Shown here one piece after another: positions 8,490 through 16,009 of a stretch of 23,281 nucleotides of DNA. Position 1 is the stretch's first letter; the number at the start of each line of letters is the position of its first letter. Origin of the DNA: Ectothiorhodospiraceae bacterium. GTDB taxonomy: Bacteria; Pseudomonadota; Gammaproteobacteria; Thiohalomonadales; Thiohalomonadaceae. The position numbers were made by a program, and so were the translations under genes. Below the pieces are notes generated by a model. That model was not told the DNA's origin and made no database searches. It worked only from the letters and a program-made list of their open reading frames with translations. Location of the stretch: NCBI GenBank assembly GCA_007125455.1, contig SLDE01000136.1, forward strand, positions 1 through 23,281, given 5' to 3'.

Positions 8490-8514
8490 GGCGCTTTTTC
8501 GGGGAACAACCCTC

Positions 8515-8552
8515 AGCTGAGCAAGTAGCAAGTACCCACTACCCACTACCCC
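8515..8552. repeat. Short tandem AGCAAGTA / CCCACTA tract
   Basis: The stretch AGCAAGTAGCAAGTACCCACTACCCACTACCCCC contains two tandem AGCAAGT units followed by two ACCCACT units. It abuts the 3' end of the ferredoxin-reductase-like gene. It looks like the low-complexity AAGTGGCAAG-type intergenic filler also seen near 12399 and 21783. Confidence 0.5.
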
Positions 8553-9556
8553 CTAATCGCCACCCGGCGATGGAAGGTGTACAGCCGCTGCGGGTTGGCC
8601 CCCTGCTGAAGCAGGCCGCTGGCGCAGGAGGCGGTGAAGGCCTCGGGCCCAGCCAGGTAGATATCGGCCTCGCCCAGCGTCTGCAGAGTCTGTGCCAGTT
8701 GATCCATCAGTGCCGCCATCTCCTCGCCGTTGGGCAGGGGATGGACCAGGGTGATTTCCTTGAAGGCGAAGTCGTCCAGCACATCGTTCCAGGCGCGGCA
8801 GTAGTTGTCCATGTAGTGGCCGGTGGCGGCATCGGCCAGCCAATAAAGCCGCAGCGGCTGCGCCATTTCCAGATTCAGGGCGTGTTCGATCAGGCTCTTG
8901 ATGGCGGCAAAGTCGGTGCCCAGGGCGACCATCAGCAGGGGGCGGGGGGAATCGTCGTCCAGGGTCAGATCCCCGTAGGGGCCGCGCAGTCGCAGCACGG
9001 TGCCGATCCGCAGGCCTTCGAATACCTGCGCGGCGAAGGGGTGGTCCGTGGTGCGGTGGATGTGAAAGTACAGGTGCATGCCGTTGCAGGGGCAACTGGC
9101 GATCGTGGCTGCAAAGGGGGGCAGGCCCTCCAGTTCCAGCTCGACGTGTTGTCCGGCAAGAAAGCGCAGGGTATTGCTGCGCGAGGTGCGCAGGTGCAAG
9201 ACGGCCACCTGATCGTTGCGCCGTTCGACCTTGGCCACCTTGACGGTCAGTTGCTGCTCGGGGATATCGCTGGGAGAGTTGGATTCGTCGGCCTCGATCA
9301 CCAGGTCGCTCTCGGCGTGGGTGGTACAGAGCATCACATAGCCCCGCGCCTGCTCCTGGGCGCTGAAGTGGAAGTCACTGTGCATGTGCTGTCCCACCTT
9401 TCCTTCGCGCACCCGCACCCGGCAATCACCACAGCTGCCGTTGGAGCAGCTGTAGCGGGGATTGATACCGGAGCGCAGGGCCGCCTCCAGCAGGCTTTCC
9501 TGCGGCAGGGCGGTAAACTCATGGCCGCTGGGCTCGATACGTATCCGATAACTCAC
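8546..9556 (-). CDS. 2Fe-2S ferredoxin plus ferredoxin-reductase-like protein with altered FAD/NAD motifs
   Basis: This 336-residue protein has an N-terminal plant-type 2Fe-2S domain with a full cysteine set (Cys37, Cys42, Cys45, Cys77) and a C-terminal domain aligning with flavin reductases of the CDP-6-deoxy-glucoseen reductase/phenol hydroxylase P5 type. The FAD motif RxYS is replaced by FAAT (residues 148-151, before IAS), and the NAD-domain GGTG is replaced by LGTD (212-215). Electron entry by flavin and NAD(P)H may therefore be lost or changed; that is inference. The GTG start at 9556 overlaps the TAG stop of the upstream HTH gene by one base (TAGTG), so the two are translationally coupled. 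The electron acceptor is unknown. Confidence 0.8.
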   Translation of the reverse strand: MSYRIRIEPSGHEFTALPQESLLEAALRSGINPRYSCSNGSCGDCRVRVREGKVGQHMHSDFHFSAQEQARGYVMLCTTHAESDLVIEADESNSPSDIPEQQLTVKVAKVERRNDQVAVLHLRTSRSNTLRFLAGQHVELELEGLPPFAATIASCPCNGMHLYFHIHRTTDHPFAAQVFEGLRIGTVLRLRGPYGDLTLDDDSPRPLLMVALGTDFAAIKSLIEHALNLEMAQPLRLYWLADAATGHYMDNYCRAWNDVLDDFAFKEITLVHPLPNGEEMAALMDQLAQTLQTLGEADIYLAGPEAFTASCASGLLQQGANPQRLYTFHRRVAIRG

Positions 9557-9987
9557 TACGACTCCAACTTGTCCAGTAACCAGCTGTTGACCACCTTGAT
9601 CACCTTTTTTTGCTCTGGACTTGCCTCGCGGTTGAGATCTCCCAACACCTGGGCCAACTCCTCGATGCAGCCACGAAACTTCATCATCTTGGCGTTGGCA
9701 ATACTCAGATCGGCGTTGCGCTTGCGCAGTTGCCGCTCGAGATCGTCAAGGTCTGGTGCCACGGTATCGGCCACCCGGCGGGCAAAGGCGGTCTGACGGA
9801 TGAGCTGGGTGCGCTCGAACATCGGGTTGTCTTGCATCGCTATCGTCGGGTAGCGCTGACGCAATTCGTCGAGATCCACCTTGCCCTCAAAGGCATGCAG
9901 ATCGCCGTCATGCACCAGTTTCTGCAGATCCTGCCGACTCACGCCGAGCAGGCCCGCGGCCTTGGCCAGCGTTAGTCGCTGTCCCAT
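9556..9987 (-). CDS. HTH DNA-binding-like protein with C-terminal coiled coil
   Basis: This 143-residue protein is not recognised by name. Residues 5-40 (LTLAKAAGLLGVSRQDLQKL) look like an excisionase/MerR-type winged helix used to bind DNA. Residues 72-110 are rich in charged and leucine heptad-like positions (DLDDLERQLRKRNADLSIAN), suggesting a coiled coil for dimerisation. No metal-binding cysteine cluster is visible; the only cysteine is near residue 106. The ATG at 9987 has GGGAG about 7 bases upstream. It is coupled to the iron-sulfur protein gene downstream, so a shared role, such as a regulator and its redox partner, is plausible but not shown. Confidence 0.7.
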   Translation of the reverse strand: MGQRLTLAKAAGLLGVSRQDLQKLVHDGDLHAFEGKVDLDELRQRYPTIAMQDNPMFERTQLIRQTAFARRVADTVAPDLDDLERQLRKRNADLSIANAKMMKFRGCIEELAQVLGDLNREASPEQKKVIKVVNSWLLDKLES

Positions 9988-10021
9988 CGGCTATCTCCCG
10001 TTTTTGTATAACGTCTAGCCC

Positions 10022-10199
10022 GAATGTTGCACAAATTGCCCAGCACATTTTTCTCACCGGCGCGCAGCCTCCTGGCGCACCGACATACCGTCCATCCATG
10101 GACACAAGTTGGATGTATGAATAACGACACCGCTCCCTCGAAAAATGCACTGGACAATCAATATCCAGCGCGATCATCGTGCGAATTCATGCAACATTC
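10022..10199. repeat. Imperfect inverted-repeat block in the 9988-10244 gap
   Basis: The 257-bp gap contains paired inverted segments: GAATGTTGCA at 10022-10031 with TGCAACATTC at 10190-10199 (perfect), and CCAGCACATTTTT at 10040-10052 with AAAAATGCACTGG at 10141-10153 (11 of 13). In the centre GTCCATCCATGGAC is a further palindrome. Nested pairing makes it look like a small non-autonomous mobile element or a large secondary structure. The promoter of the minus-strand HTH gene must lie at its left side. No gene is supported here. Confidence 0.5.
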
Positions 10200-10244
10200 A
10201 GCCTAACAAAAGTGTAGCGCTTTGCTGGGAAATTGCGATCGTTA

Positions 10245-10526
10245 CTAATCAACCCACTGCTGCAGGGCCTCGATCAACTGGCGTGCCTGATCCTTGCTGG
10301 AGATGTTGAACTTGGATTGCTGGCGGTATTCGCCATTGCGCTTTTGGTAGCGGCGGATGGTGTACTTCTCCGGGCCGTACTCCTCCTTTTTGCGATCCCA
10401 ATCCTGGTAGCGAAACAGGATGGTGGACCAGGCGCCCTTGGTCAGTACCACCTTGTCCAGCTCTTTGGTGGTGACCAGGTCGTCTTCGCTATATTCAACT
10501 GTCAGTTCGTCTATTGTCTCTGCCAC
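10245..10526 (-). CDS. Small conserved-looking protein, possible PC4-like fold
   Basis: This 93-residue protein carries no firm family name. Its C-terminal half (YTIRRYQKRNGEYRQQSKFN, then ISSKDQARQLIEALQQWV) resembles the single-strand DNA-binding PC4/p15 coactivator pattern of a beta strand with RRY, a G-E turn, and a final helix after an IS/LS motif. This is pattern recognition only. The GTG start has CGGAG about 7 bases upstream, and the gene follows the JAMM protease gene by 16 bp, so it is the third gene of the moeB-JAMM cassette. It does not end in Gly-Gly, so it is not an obvious ubiquitin-like or sulfur-carrier substrate. Confidence 0.7.
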   Translation of the reverse strand: MAETIDELTVEYSEDDLVTTKELDKVVLTKGAWSTILFRYQDWDRKKEEYGPEKYTIRRYQKRNGEYRQQSKFNISSKDQARQLIEALQQWVD

Positions 10527-10542
10527 GTTGTACTCCGTCGGT

Positions 10543-10992
10543 TCAGGTTTCTTCTACAATCAATTCGGCCTCGCTCACACGCTGATCGTGCAACTGATAG
10601 GCGCGCAGCTCCAACACCCCCTTGGTGTTGAGCGAGATAATCAGGTATAGCGCGTCGGGATAGGCGGCCTCCTCCACATCGCGCAGCGAGGGCTCGGCCG
10701 GGGCATGCGGGTGGGAGTGATAGATGGCATACAGTGCCTCGTCCTGTTCACGCATCTGGCGCATCGCCGCGATCTGGGCCGGGGCGGCCATGGTGAACAG
10801 GTGGTCCGGCTCGTCGGCCACATTGTCGATGGGATAGACCGTACAGGCCTGGCCGTCACGGCCACCGACCAGGCCGCAGACCTCAGCCTCCGGGCTTTGC
10901 TGGGCATGGCGCATGATCTGGTTTACCAGAGTGCGGGGCATTGTATAAGTATTCATGGCTGGGACTTTACCGTTTGGCTTGGGGTTTGTCAT
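10543..10992 (-). CDS. JAMM/MPN-domain zinc metalloprotease (M67 family)
   Basis: This 149-residue single-domain protein has an intact JAMM motif: Glu37 in EVCGLVGG, His92 and His94 in YHSHP, then exactly seven residues to Ser102 and Asp105 (HxHx7SxxD). Such proteins cleave the C-terminal extension or isopeptide bond of ubiquitin-like and sulfur-carrier proteins (for example Mec+ acting on CysO). The ATG at 10992 overlaps the moeB stop by 4 bases (ATGA). An internal in-frame ATG at 10956 is also possible and would remove a 12-residue tail. The overlap with an E1-like gene strongly suggests a joint role in sulfur-carrier chemistry, but no carrier gene is present here. Confidence 0.88.
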   Translation of the reverse strand: MTNPKPNGKVPAMNTYTMPRTLVNQIMRHAQQSPEAEVCGLVGGRDGQACTVYPIDNVADEPDHLFTMAAPAQIAAMRQMREQDEALYAIYHSHPHAPAEPSLRDVEEAAYPDALYLIISLNTKGVLELRAYQLHDQRVSEAELIVEET

Positions 10993-11741
10993 CCACCGTG
11001 ACCGGCGCAGACCGGGCAGGCGGGATCTTTGCGCAGGCGCATGCTGCGCCAGTCCATCGCCAGGGCATCCCAGATCAGCAGCCGACCCACCAGCGCTTCG
11101 CCGATCCCGGCCAGCAGTTTGAGGGCCTCGGTGGCTTGCAGGGAGCCGATCACCCCCACCACCGGTGCCAGTACCCCGTTCTCGCTGCAGGTCTGGCCCA
11201 GCTCCCCCTCATCACGGTAGAGGCAGCGGTAGCAGGGGCTATCATCGCGGCGTGGGTCGAATACGCTCAGTTGTCCCTCAAAGCGGATCGCCGCACCGGA
11301 GACCAACGGGGTGCCCGCCGCCATACAGGCATCATTGATCGCAAAACGGGTGGCGAAGTTATCGCTGGCATCGATCACCACATCGGCCCTGGCCACCTGC
11401 TCGCGCAGGGCCGCACCCTCCAGCCGCTGTGCGATGGTTTCCAGGGTGGTTTGGGGATTGAGCCGCTGCAGGCTCTCGCGGGCCGAATCCACCTTATGCC
11501 GACCCAGATCCGCCTCACCGTGCAGGATCTGGCGCTGCAGATTGCTTAGGTCGACCACATCGTCGTCCACCAGGGTGAGCGTACCCACCCCGGCGGCGGC
11601 CAGATACATCGACACCGGCGCGCCCAGCCCGCCCATGCCGATGATCAGCGCATGGCTGGCCAACAGGCGTTGTTGGCCCTCCCAGTCCAGCTGGGGCAGC
11701 ATCAACTGACGGCTATAACGTAATAACTGTTCGTCGTTCAT
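10989..11741 (-). CDS. moeB: ThiF/MoeB/HesA-family E1-like adenylyltransferase
   Basis: This 250-residue protein activates the C-terminal glycine of a sulfur carrier (MoaD or ThiS type) by adenylation. The nucleotide-binding loop GMGGLG is at 35-40, followed by LVDDDVVDLSNLQRQILH, with Asp128 in DASDNF. Structural zinc pairs are Cys170/Cys173 (CYRC) and Cys242/Cys245 (CPVC). Cys185 in GQTCSENGV sits at the position of the reactive cysteine. MoeB, ThiF and HesA cannot be separated on sequence alone; a moeB close to hemA-prfA-prmC is common in gammaproteobacteria. It starts a three-gene minus-strand cassette with the JAMM protease and the 93-residue protein. About 207 bp of non-coding DNA separates it from the upstream gene. 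Confidence 0.88.
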   Translation of the reverse strand: MNDEQLLRYSRQLMLPQLDWEGQQRLLASHALIIGMGGLGAPVSMYLAAAGVGTLTLVDDDVVDLSNLQRQILHGEADLGRHKVDSARESLQRLNPQTTLETIAQRLEGAALREQVARADVVIDASDNFATRFAINDACMAAGTPLVSGAAIRFEGQLSVFDPRRDDSPCYRCLYRDEGELGQTCSENGVLAPVVGVIGSLQATEALKLLAGIGEALVGRLLIWDALAMDWRSMRLRKDPACPVCAGHGG

Positions 11742-11948
11742 TGGGCAGCGTATGAATGCGGGTGATAAGTCATGGTAACCGATCCGGGCTGAAATGCTAT
11801 AAACGATCGGAGAGGGGGAGGGCGTATGACGCTAAAAAGCCAACGTGACGGTGGCCCTTTGTGCTCTCGCCTGTGCTGAGCGAAAAATGCACACGACAAG
11901 CGCAGAGTGACAAGTGGCGGTCAGTATGGGGCTTTTTGCTTGCTGGTT
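11742..11948. other. Intergenic region upstream of moeB
   Basis: This 207-bp gap should hold the moeB promoter and the end of the upstream transcript. It contains a CCGATCC...GATCGG partial repeat around 11779-11811. No clear promoter or terminator could be defined. A 17-codon reading frame with a purine-rich leader at 11826 is present but is not considered a gene. Confidence 0.35.
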
Positions 11949-12356
11949 TTATAGATAGGAACGCCAGTGCTCAGGGCGCTCGTCGCGGCAGCCGTGGCGG
12001 CGTTTGAGGTAGTTTTGGATAAATACCTTGCGATCGGCGGTGTTTTCTCCCTCCAGCCCCAGGTTGGCCCGTTGGGTCTCTTCGGTATAGGCGTAGAGGG
12101 CACGTCTTAGCTTGTGTATCAGGCTGTTGTCGAGGTGGAATCCCAGCTCGACCAGGGCCGATTCTATCAGCGGCAGGGTGATGATGGTGATGTCGTAGCG
12201 GACAAACAGCAGGTGCGTCTCCGCCGGACTGACCTCATGCACCCCGTCCAGTCCGTCCAGCATCAGGCTGGCGCTATGGGCCTGGGCGGGATCCGGGTGC
12301 AGTCTGCAAAAGCGGAGTTCTCGGTGTTTTATGTGTAGTGTGTGATCCTTTTGCAT
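11949..12356 (-). CDS. Small protein of unknown function with HMA-like N-terminal domain
   Basis: This 135-residue protein is not recognised by name. Residues 15-75 have the length and strand-helix rhythm of a heavy-metal-associated (ferredoxin-like) domain, with GVHEVSPAETHLLFVRYD and a final ELGFHLD. The CxxC metal site of true HMA domains is absent. The C-terminal tail is distinctive: a basic helix around FIQNYLKRR, then HGCRDERPEHWRSYL with Cys, His and Trp that could bind metal or another partner. No signal peptide or membrane segment is seen, so it is probably cytoplasmic. It is 64 bp downstream of prmC on the same strand. Function is open. Confidence 0.7.
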   Translation of the reverse strand: MQKDHTLHIKHRELRFCRLHPDPAQAHSASLMLDGLDGVHEVSPAETHLLFVRYDITIITLPLIESALVELGFHLDNSLIHKLRRALYAYTEETQRANLGLEGENTADRKVFIQNYLKRRHGCRDERPEHWRSYL

Positions 12357-12420
12357 ACCTGCAAGCGTAGCCGGGAAATCGGGCTAATGCCAGTGTTTTA
12401 GTGGCAAGGGGCAAGGGGGC

Positions 12421-13263
12421 TTACTCTTTGTTTAGGCATCCTGTCGCCACCCGGTCGTGCCCTTGCAGGTCGGTGAGGGTTTCGGTGGCGGCGAAGCCCT
12501 GTGCCTGCAACAGCGCCAGCACCCCCTCGCCCTGATGGTAGCCGTGTTCCAGCAGCAGCCAACCAGGGGGGCTCAGGTGTTGTGGGGCGTGGGCGATGAT
12601 CTCGCGCAGATCGTCCAGCCCGTCGGCACCGGAGGCCAGGGCGTCGCGTGGTTCGAAGCGTACATCGCCCTGCCCGAGATGGGGGTCGGCGGCTTCGATA
12701 TATGGCGGATTGGAGACGATCATGGCAAATTCTCGTCCATACAAGGGGTCGAACCAGTTGCCGTGAACAAAGTGGATGTTGCGAAGGCCCAGCCTGTCGG
12801 CATTGTCTTCGGCCACCGCCAGCGCGGCCTGGCTCTTGTCTACCGCGGTAATGCGGCAGAGTGGGCGCTCACTGGCGATGGCCAGGGCGATGGCACCGCT
12901 GCCGGTGCCCAGGTCGGCGATTGCCCAGGGGGCGTTGTCGGGGATGCGTGCCAGCGCAGCCTCTACCAGCAGCTCGGTTTCGGGGCGGGGGATCAGGGTA
13001 TCGGCGGTCACCTTGAGGGATAGCGACCAAAACTCCCGCTCGCCGAGGATGTGGGCGATGGGCTCCCCCCGGCGGCGCCGGGAGGCGAGTTGTTGCAGTT
13101 GCGCTTGTTGTGCCGTGTCCAGGGTTTGTTCCGGCCAGGTGTAGAGGTAGCTGCGCGGGCGTGCCAGTACATGGCACAGCAGCAGCTGCGCATCCAGCTG
13201 TGGGCTGTCGCTGCAGGAGGAAAACTCGGCGCTTAATTGTTGGAGTAATGTCTTGATCGTCAT
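12421..13263 (-). CDS. prmC: Release-factor glutamine methyltransferase PrmC
   Basis: PrmC uses SAM to N5-methylate the glutamine of the GGQ motif in release factors, increasing termination efficiency; its substrate PrfA is encoded immediately upstream. The protein is 280 residues. The SAM-binding DLGTGSG is at 117-123 and the glutamine-binding NPPY at 185-188 in IVSNPPYIE; IPRPETE at 91-97 is also typical. An in-frame ATG at 13284 would add seven residues; the start at 13263 (MTIKTLLQQL) was preferred from family alignment, though neither has a strong ribosome-binding site. About 130 bp separate it from prfA. Confidence 0.95.
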   Translation of the reverse strand: MTIKTLLQQLSAEFSSCSDSPQLDAQLLLCHVLARPRSYLYTWPEQTLDTAQQAQLQQLASRRRRGEPIAHILGEREFWSLSLKVTADTLIPRPETELLVEAALARIPDNAPWAIADLGTGSGAIALAIASERPLCRITAVDKSQAALAVAEDNADRLGLRNIHFVHGNWFDPLYGREFAMIVSNPPYIEAADPHLGQGDVRFEPRDALASGADGLDDLREIIAHAPQHLSPPGWLLLEHGYHQGEGVLALLQAQGFAATETLTDLQGHDRVATGCLNKE

Positions 13264-13392
13264 ACCATGCACATCACTCAACATATGGGCTTATGTCCGG
13301 CACGAGGCACAGGGCCCGCTGCAGGCAAGGAGATAAAGGCCGCAAGCCGGGCGGTGTGTGTTTACCCTGCCACCGGTATCTTCCATTTCCCC

Positions 13393-14478
13393 TCAGTCGT
13401 CACTCAACGCCGCCAGTTGGTCGGCCTGGTATTCGTTGTTTAGTGGTTCGACCACTTCATCCAACTGTCCGGCCAGTACCTCATCCAGTTTGTAGAGGGT
13501 GAGGTTGATGCGGTGATCGGTCACCCGGCCCTGGGGGAAGTTGTAGGTGCGGATGCGCTCGGAGCGATCACCGCTGCCCACCAGTTGCTTGCGGGTGGCG
13601 GCCTGTTCACTTTGCTGTTTTTGCTGTTGGGCGGAGGCCAGCTTGGCCTGCAGCACCGACATCGCCTTGGCGCGATTTTTGTGTTGAGAGCGCTCGTCCT
13701 GGCACTCGACTACGATCCCGCTGGGCAGGTGGGTGATGCGGATCGCCGAGTCGGTCTTGTTGACGTGCTGGCCACCGGCCCCGGAGGCGCGGAAGGTATC
13801 CACCTTGATCTCGGCGGGGTTGATCTCGATGGCCTCCAGCTCGTCCTGTTCGGGCAGGATCGCCACGGTGCAGGCGGAGGTGTGGATGCGTCCCTGGGAT
13901 TCGGTTTCCGGCACCCGCTGTACCCGGTGTGCCCCCGATTCAAACTTGAGCCGCGAGTAGGCCCCCTGGCCCTCGATACGGGCGATGACCTCCTTGAAAC
14001 CGCCGTGTTCGCCTTCGTTTTGCGAGATGATCTCCACCTTCCAGCGGCGCAGTTCGGCGTACTTGCTGTACATGCGAAAGAGATCTCCGGCGAATAGTGC
14101 CGCCTCGTCGCCGCCGGTTCCGGCGCGGATCTCCAGAAAGATGTTTTTGTCGTCGTTGGGATCCTTGGGTAGCAGCAGCTTTTGTAGCTCCAGCTCCAGC
14201 CCGTCGCGCCGGGCGCGCGCCTGCTGGAGTTCCGCCTCGGCCATTTCGCGCATCTCGGCGTCGTCTTCGCCCAACATCTCCTCGGCGGCAGCGATGTCGT
14301 CCAGTGCGCGCTGATAGGCGTGCCAATGGTCGGCCACTGGCTTGAGTTGGGCATATTCCTGGGAAAGCTCGCGAAAGCGGTTTTGGTTGCTGATGGTCTC
14401 GGCATCGCCCAATAGGGCACTGAGTTCGTCGAGCCGTTCGGCCAGGGCCTCCAGCTTGCGTAGGATGGATGTCTTCAA
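13393..14478 (-). CDS. prfA: Peptide chain release factor 1 (RF1)
   Basis: RF1 reads UAA and UAG stop codons and triggers peptide release in the ribosome. The 361-residue protein has the codon-reading PxT motif as PET at 190-192 and the catalytic GGQ at 235-237 in SGAGGQHVN; Gln237 is the PrmC methylation target. RF2 is excluded because RF2 carries SPF instead of PxT. The start is TTG at 14478 (Met-Lys-Thr-Ser, matching the family MKPS start), only three bases after the hemA stop, which suggests translation coupled to hemA. The hemA-prfA-prmC order is standard in gammaproteobacteria. Confidence 0.96.
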   Translation of the reverse strand: MKTSILRKLEALAERLDELSALLGDAETISNQNRFRELSQEYAQLKPVADHWHAYQRALDDIAAAEEMLGEDDAEMREMAEAELQQARARRDGLELELQKLLLPKDPNDDKNIFLEIRAGTGGDEAALFAGDLFRMYSKYAELRRWKVEIISQNEGEHGGFKEVIARIEGQGAYSRLKFESGAHRVQRVPETESQGRIHTSACTVAILPEQDELEAIEINPAEIKVDTFRASGAGGQHVNKTDSAIRITHLPSGIVVECQDERSQHKNRAKAMSVLQAKLASAQQQKQQSEQAATRKQLVGSGDRSERIRTYNFPQGRVTDHRINLTLYKLDEVLAGQLDEVVEPLNNEYQADQLAALSDD

Positions 14479-14481
14479 GGT

Positions 14482-15741
14482 TTACTGCTCGGATTTGAGG
14501 TTAAACAGCTCGCGCGCGACATTCAGCAGGGTATCCTCGCCGTCGTAGCCCGCCTGCTTCATGCGCACGCAGGGACCGTGCATCAGCTTGTTGGTCAGTT
14601 GGCGGGCCAGTTCCTGGATGACGAAGTCGCTCTCTTTGCCAGCGCGCAGTTGGCGCAGCGCGTGCTCCATGGTTTGATCGCGGATCGTTTCGGCGTGCTG
14701 GCGGTACTGGCGAATGGTGTCTACCGCCGTGAGCGAGCGCAGCCAGCTCATGAAATGGCTGACCTGGGTATCGATGATCTCTTCGGCCTGCTGGGCCGCT
14801 TCCTGGCGCGACTTGAGCCCCTCGTCGATGATCTCCTGTAGATCGTCTACGGTATAGAGGAAGATGTCTTCCAGCTCACCTACCTGGGTTTCGATATCAC
14901 GCGGCACGGCGATGTCGACCATCAGCATGGGGCGGTGCTTGCGCTTTTTGAGGGCACTCTCCACCGCCCCCTTGCCGAGGATCGGCAGTTGGCTGGCGGT
15001 GGAGGAGATCACCAGATCGGCTTCGGCCAGGTGGGCCGGGATCTCCGACAGGGCGATGGCGTAGCCGTCGAATTCGCAGGCCAGGGTGTGGGCCTTTTCC
15101 ACCGTGCGGTTGGCGACGATGATGCGACCGATCCCGCTCTGGTGCAGATGGCGCGCCACCAGTTCGATAGTCTCCCCGGCACCGATCAGCATGGCCGTGT
15201 GTTTGGACAGGTCACTGAATATCTGCTTGGACAGGCTCACCGCCGCAAAGGCAACCGAGACCGGACTGGCGCCGATGGCGGTGTCGGTACGTACCTGCTT
15301 GGCGACGGCAAAGGTGTGCTGGAACAGGCGGTTGAGCAGGTGGCCGACGGTGCCGGCGTGGTTGGCCTGGCTATAGGCCTGCTTCATCTGGCCGAGGATC
15401 TGTGGCTCGCCCAACACCAGCGAATCCAGCCCGCTGGCCACACGCAGTACATGGCGTACCGCATCTTTGTCCGGGTGGATGTAGAAGAAGGGCTCCACTT
15501 CATCGTGGGGCAGCTTGTGGAAGCGGCTGAACCACTCGCTCAGCTCGCGGGGATCATCGGCCTCCACCCCGCAATAGACCTCGGTACGGTTGCAGGTGGA
15601 GAGGATGGCCGCCTCATTAACGTGGTTGTGCGCGCGCAACTCCTGTAACGCCAGGGGCAGCTTTTCCGGGGTAAACGCCACCCGTTCGCGGATCGCGACC
15701 GGGGCCGTTTTGTGGTTGATGCCGAAAGCCAACAGAGTCAT
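14482..15741 (-). CDS. hemA: Glutamyl-tRNA reductase HemA
   Basis: HemA reduces glutamyl-tRNA(Glu) to glutamate-1-semialdehyde with NADPH, the first step of C5-pathway tetrapyrrole synthesis. The protein is 419 residues, close to the 418 of E. coli. The nucleophile Cys50 is in ILSTCNRTEVY and the GEPQILGQMKQAY block is present. An NADPH-binding loop (LIGAGETIELVARHL) is also clear. The gene diverges from the TPR lipoprotein gene; the 268-bp gap shows a possible minus-strand promoter, TTGACC (15791-15796) and TGCTAT (15767-15772) with an 18-base spacer, at low confidence. E. coli hemA and lolB also diverge from each other. Confidence 0.97.
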   Translation of the reverse strand: MTLLAFGINHKTAPVAIRERVAFTPEKLPLALQELRAHNHVNEAAILSTCNRTEVYCGVEADDPRELSEWFSRFHKLPHDEVEPFFYIHPDKDAVRHVLRVASGLDSLVLGEPQILGQMKQAYSQANHAGTVGHLLNRLFQHTFAVAKQVRTDTAIGASPVSVAFAAVSLSKQIFSDLSKHTAMLIGAGETIELVARHLHQSGIGRIIVANRTVEKAHTLACEFDGYAIALSEIPAHLAEADLVISSTASQLPILGKGAVESALKKRKHRPMLMVDIAVPRDIETQVGELEDIFLYTVDDLQEIIDEGLKSRQEAAQQAEEIIDTQVSHFMSWLRSLTAVDTIRQYRQHAETIRDQTMEHALRQLRAGKESDFVIQELARQLTNKLMHGPCVRMKQAGYDGEDTLLNVARELFNLKSEQ

Positions 15742-16009
15742 GGAGCTGCAACGGGTCTGAGTAGGGATAGCAATTCTGCGTTACCCGGGTGGTCAATATC
15801 AAGCACTGTAACAATAAAGTGAGCGGCCCTGGTGATAATTAGGCATGAAATCAGCTGCTTATTCCCCTGCCTGAGCAATGCGTCGAATACGCCGAAACCC
15901 GCTGGGCACCAGGCTTGTCCGCCAGGGCGTGGACGGGAGGGGGCGAGCAGTGACAAACTCAGGTATAGTTGAGTATATGAAGAACCAAGCGATGCGGGTG
16001 AAAAATCGG
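15742..16009. other. Divergent promoter region hemA / TPR-lolB
   Basis: This 268-bp region lies between divergent transcripts and must contain both promoters. A TATAGT at 15964-15969 near the TPR start could be a -10 element, but no good -35 sits at the right spacing. No tRNA, repeat or small gene was recognised. Confidence 0.4.

Noticed and set aside
8414..9796. 460-codon open frame on the plus strand across the REP element and ferredoxin-like gene
   Set aside because: Its translation is repeat-derived and low in recognisable motifs, while the minus strand carries clear 2Fe-2S cysteines and coupled start/stop signals.
10024..10206. 60-codon plus-strand frame in the 9988-10244 gap
   Set aside because: It coincides with an inverted-repeat block and has no ribosome-binding site or family resemblance.
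10245..11741. A complete ubiquitin-like conjugation (Bil-type) defence operon
   Set aside because: Only E1-like and JAMM proteins are present; no ubiquitin-like protein with a Gly-Gly end and no E2 were found, and the surroundings are housekeeping genes.
11826..11879. 17-codon plus-strand frame with a purine-rich leader
   Set aside because: It is short, in a gap downstream of nothing on that strand, not followed by a co-oriented gene, and has no leader-peptide codon bias.
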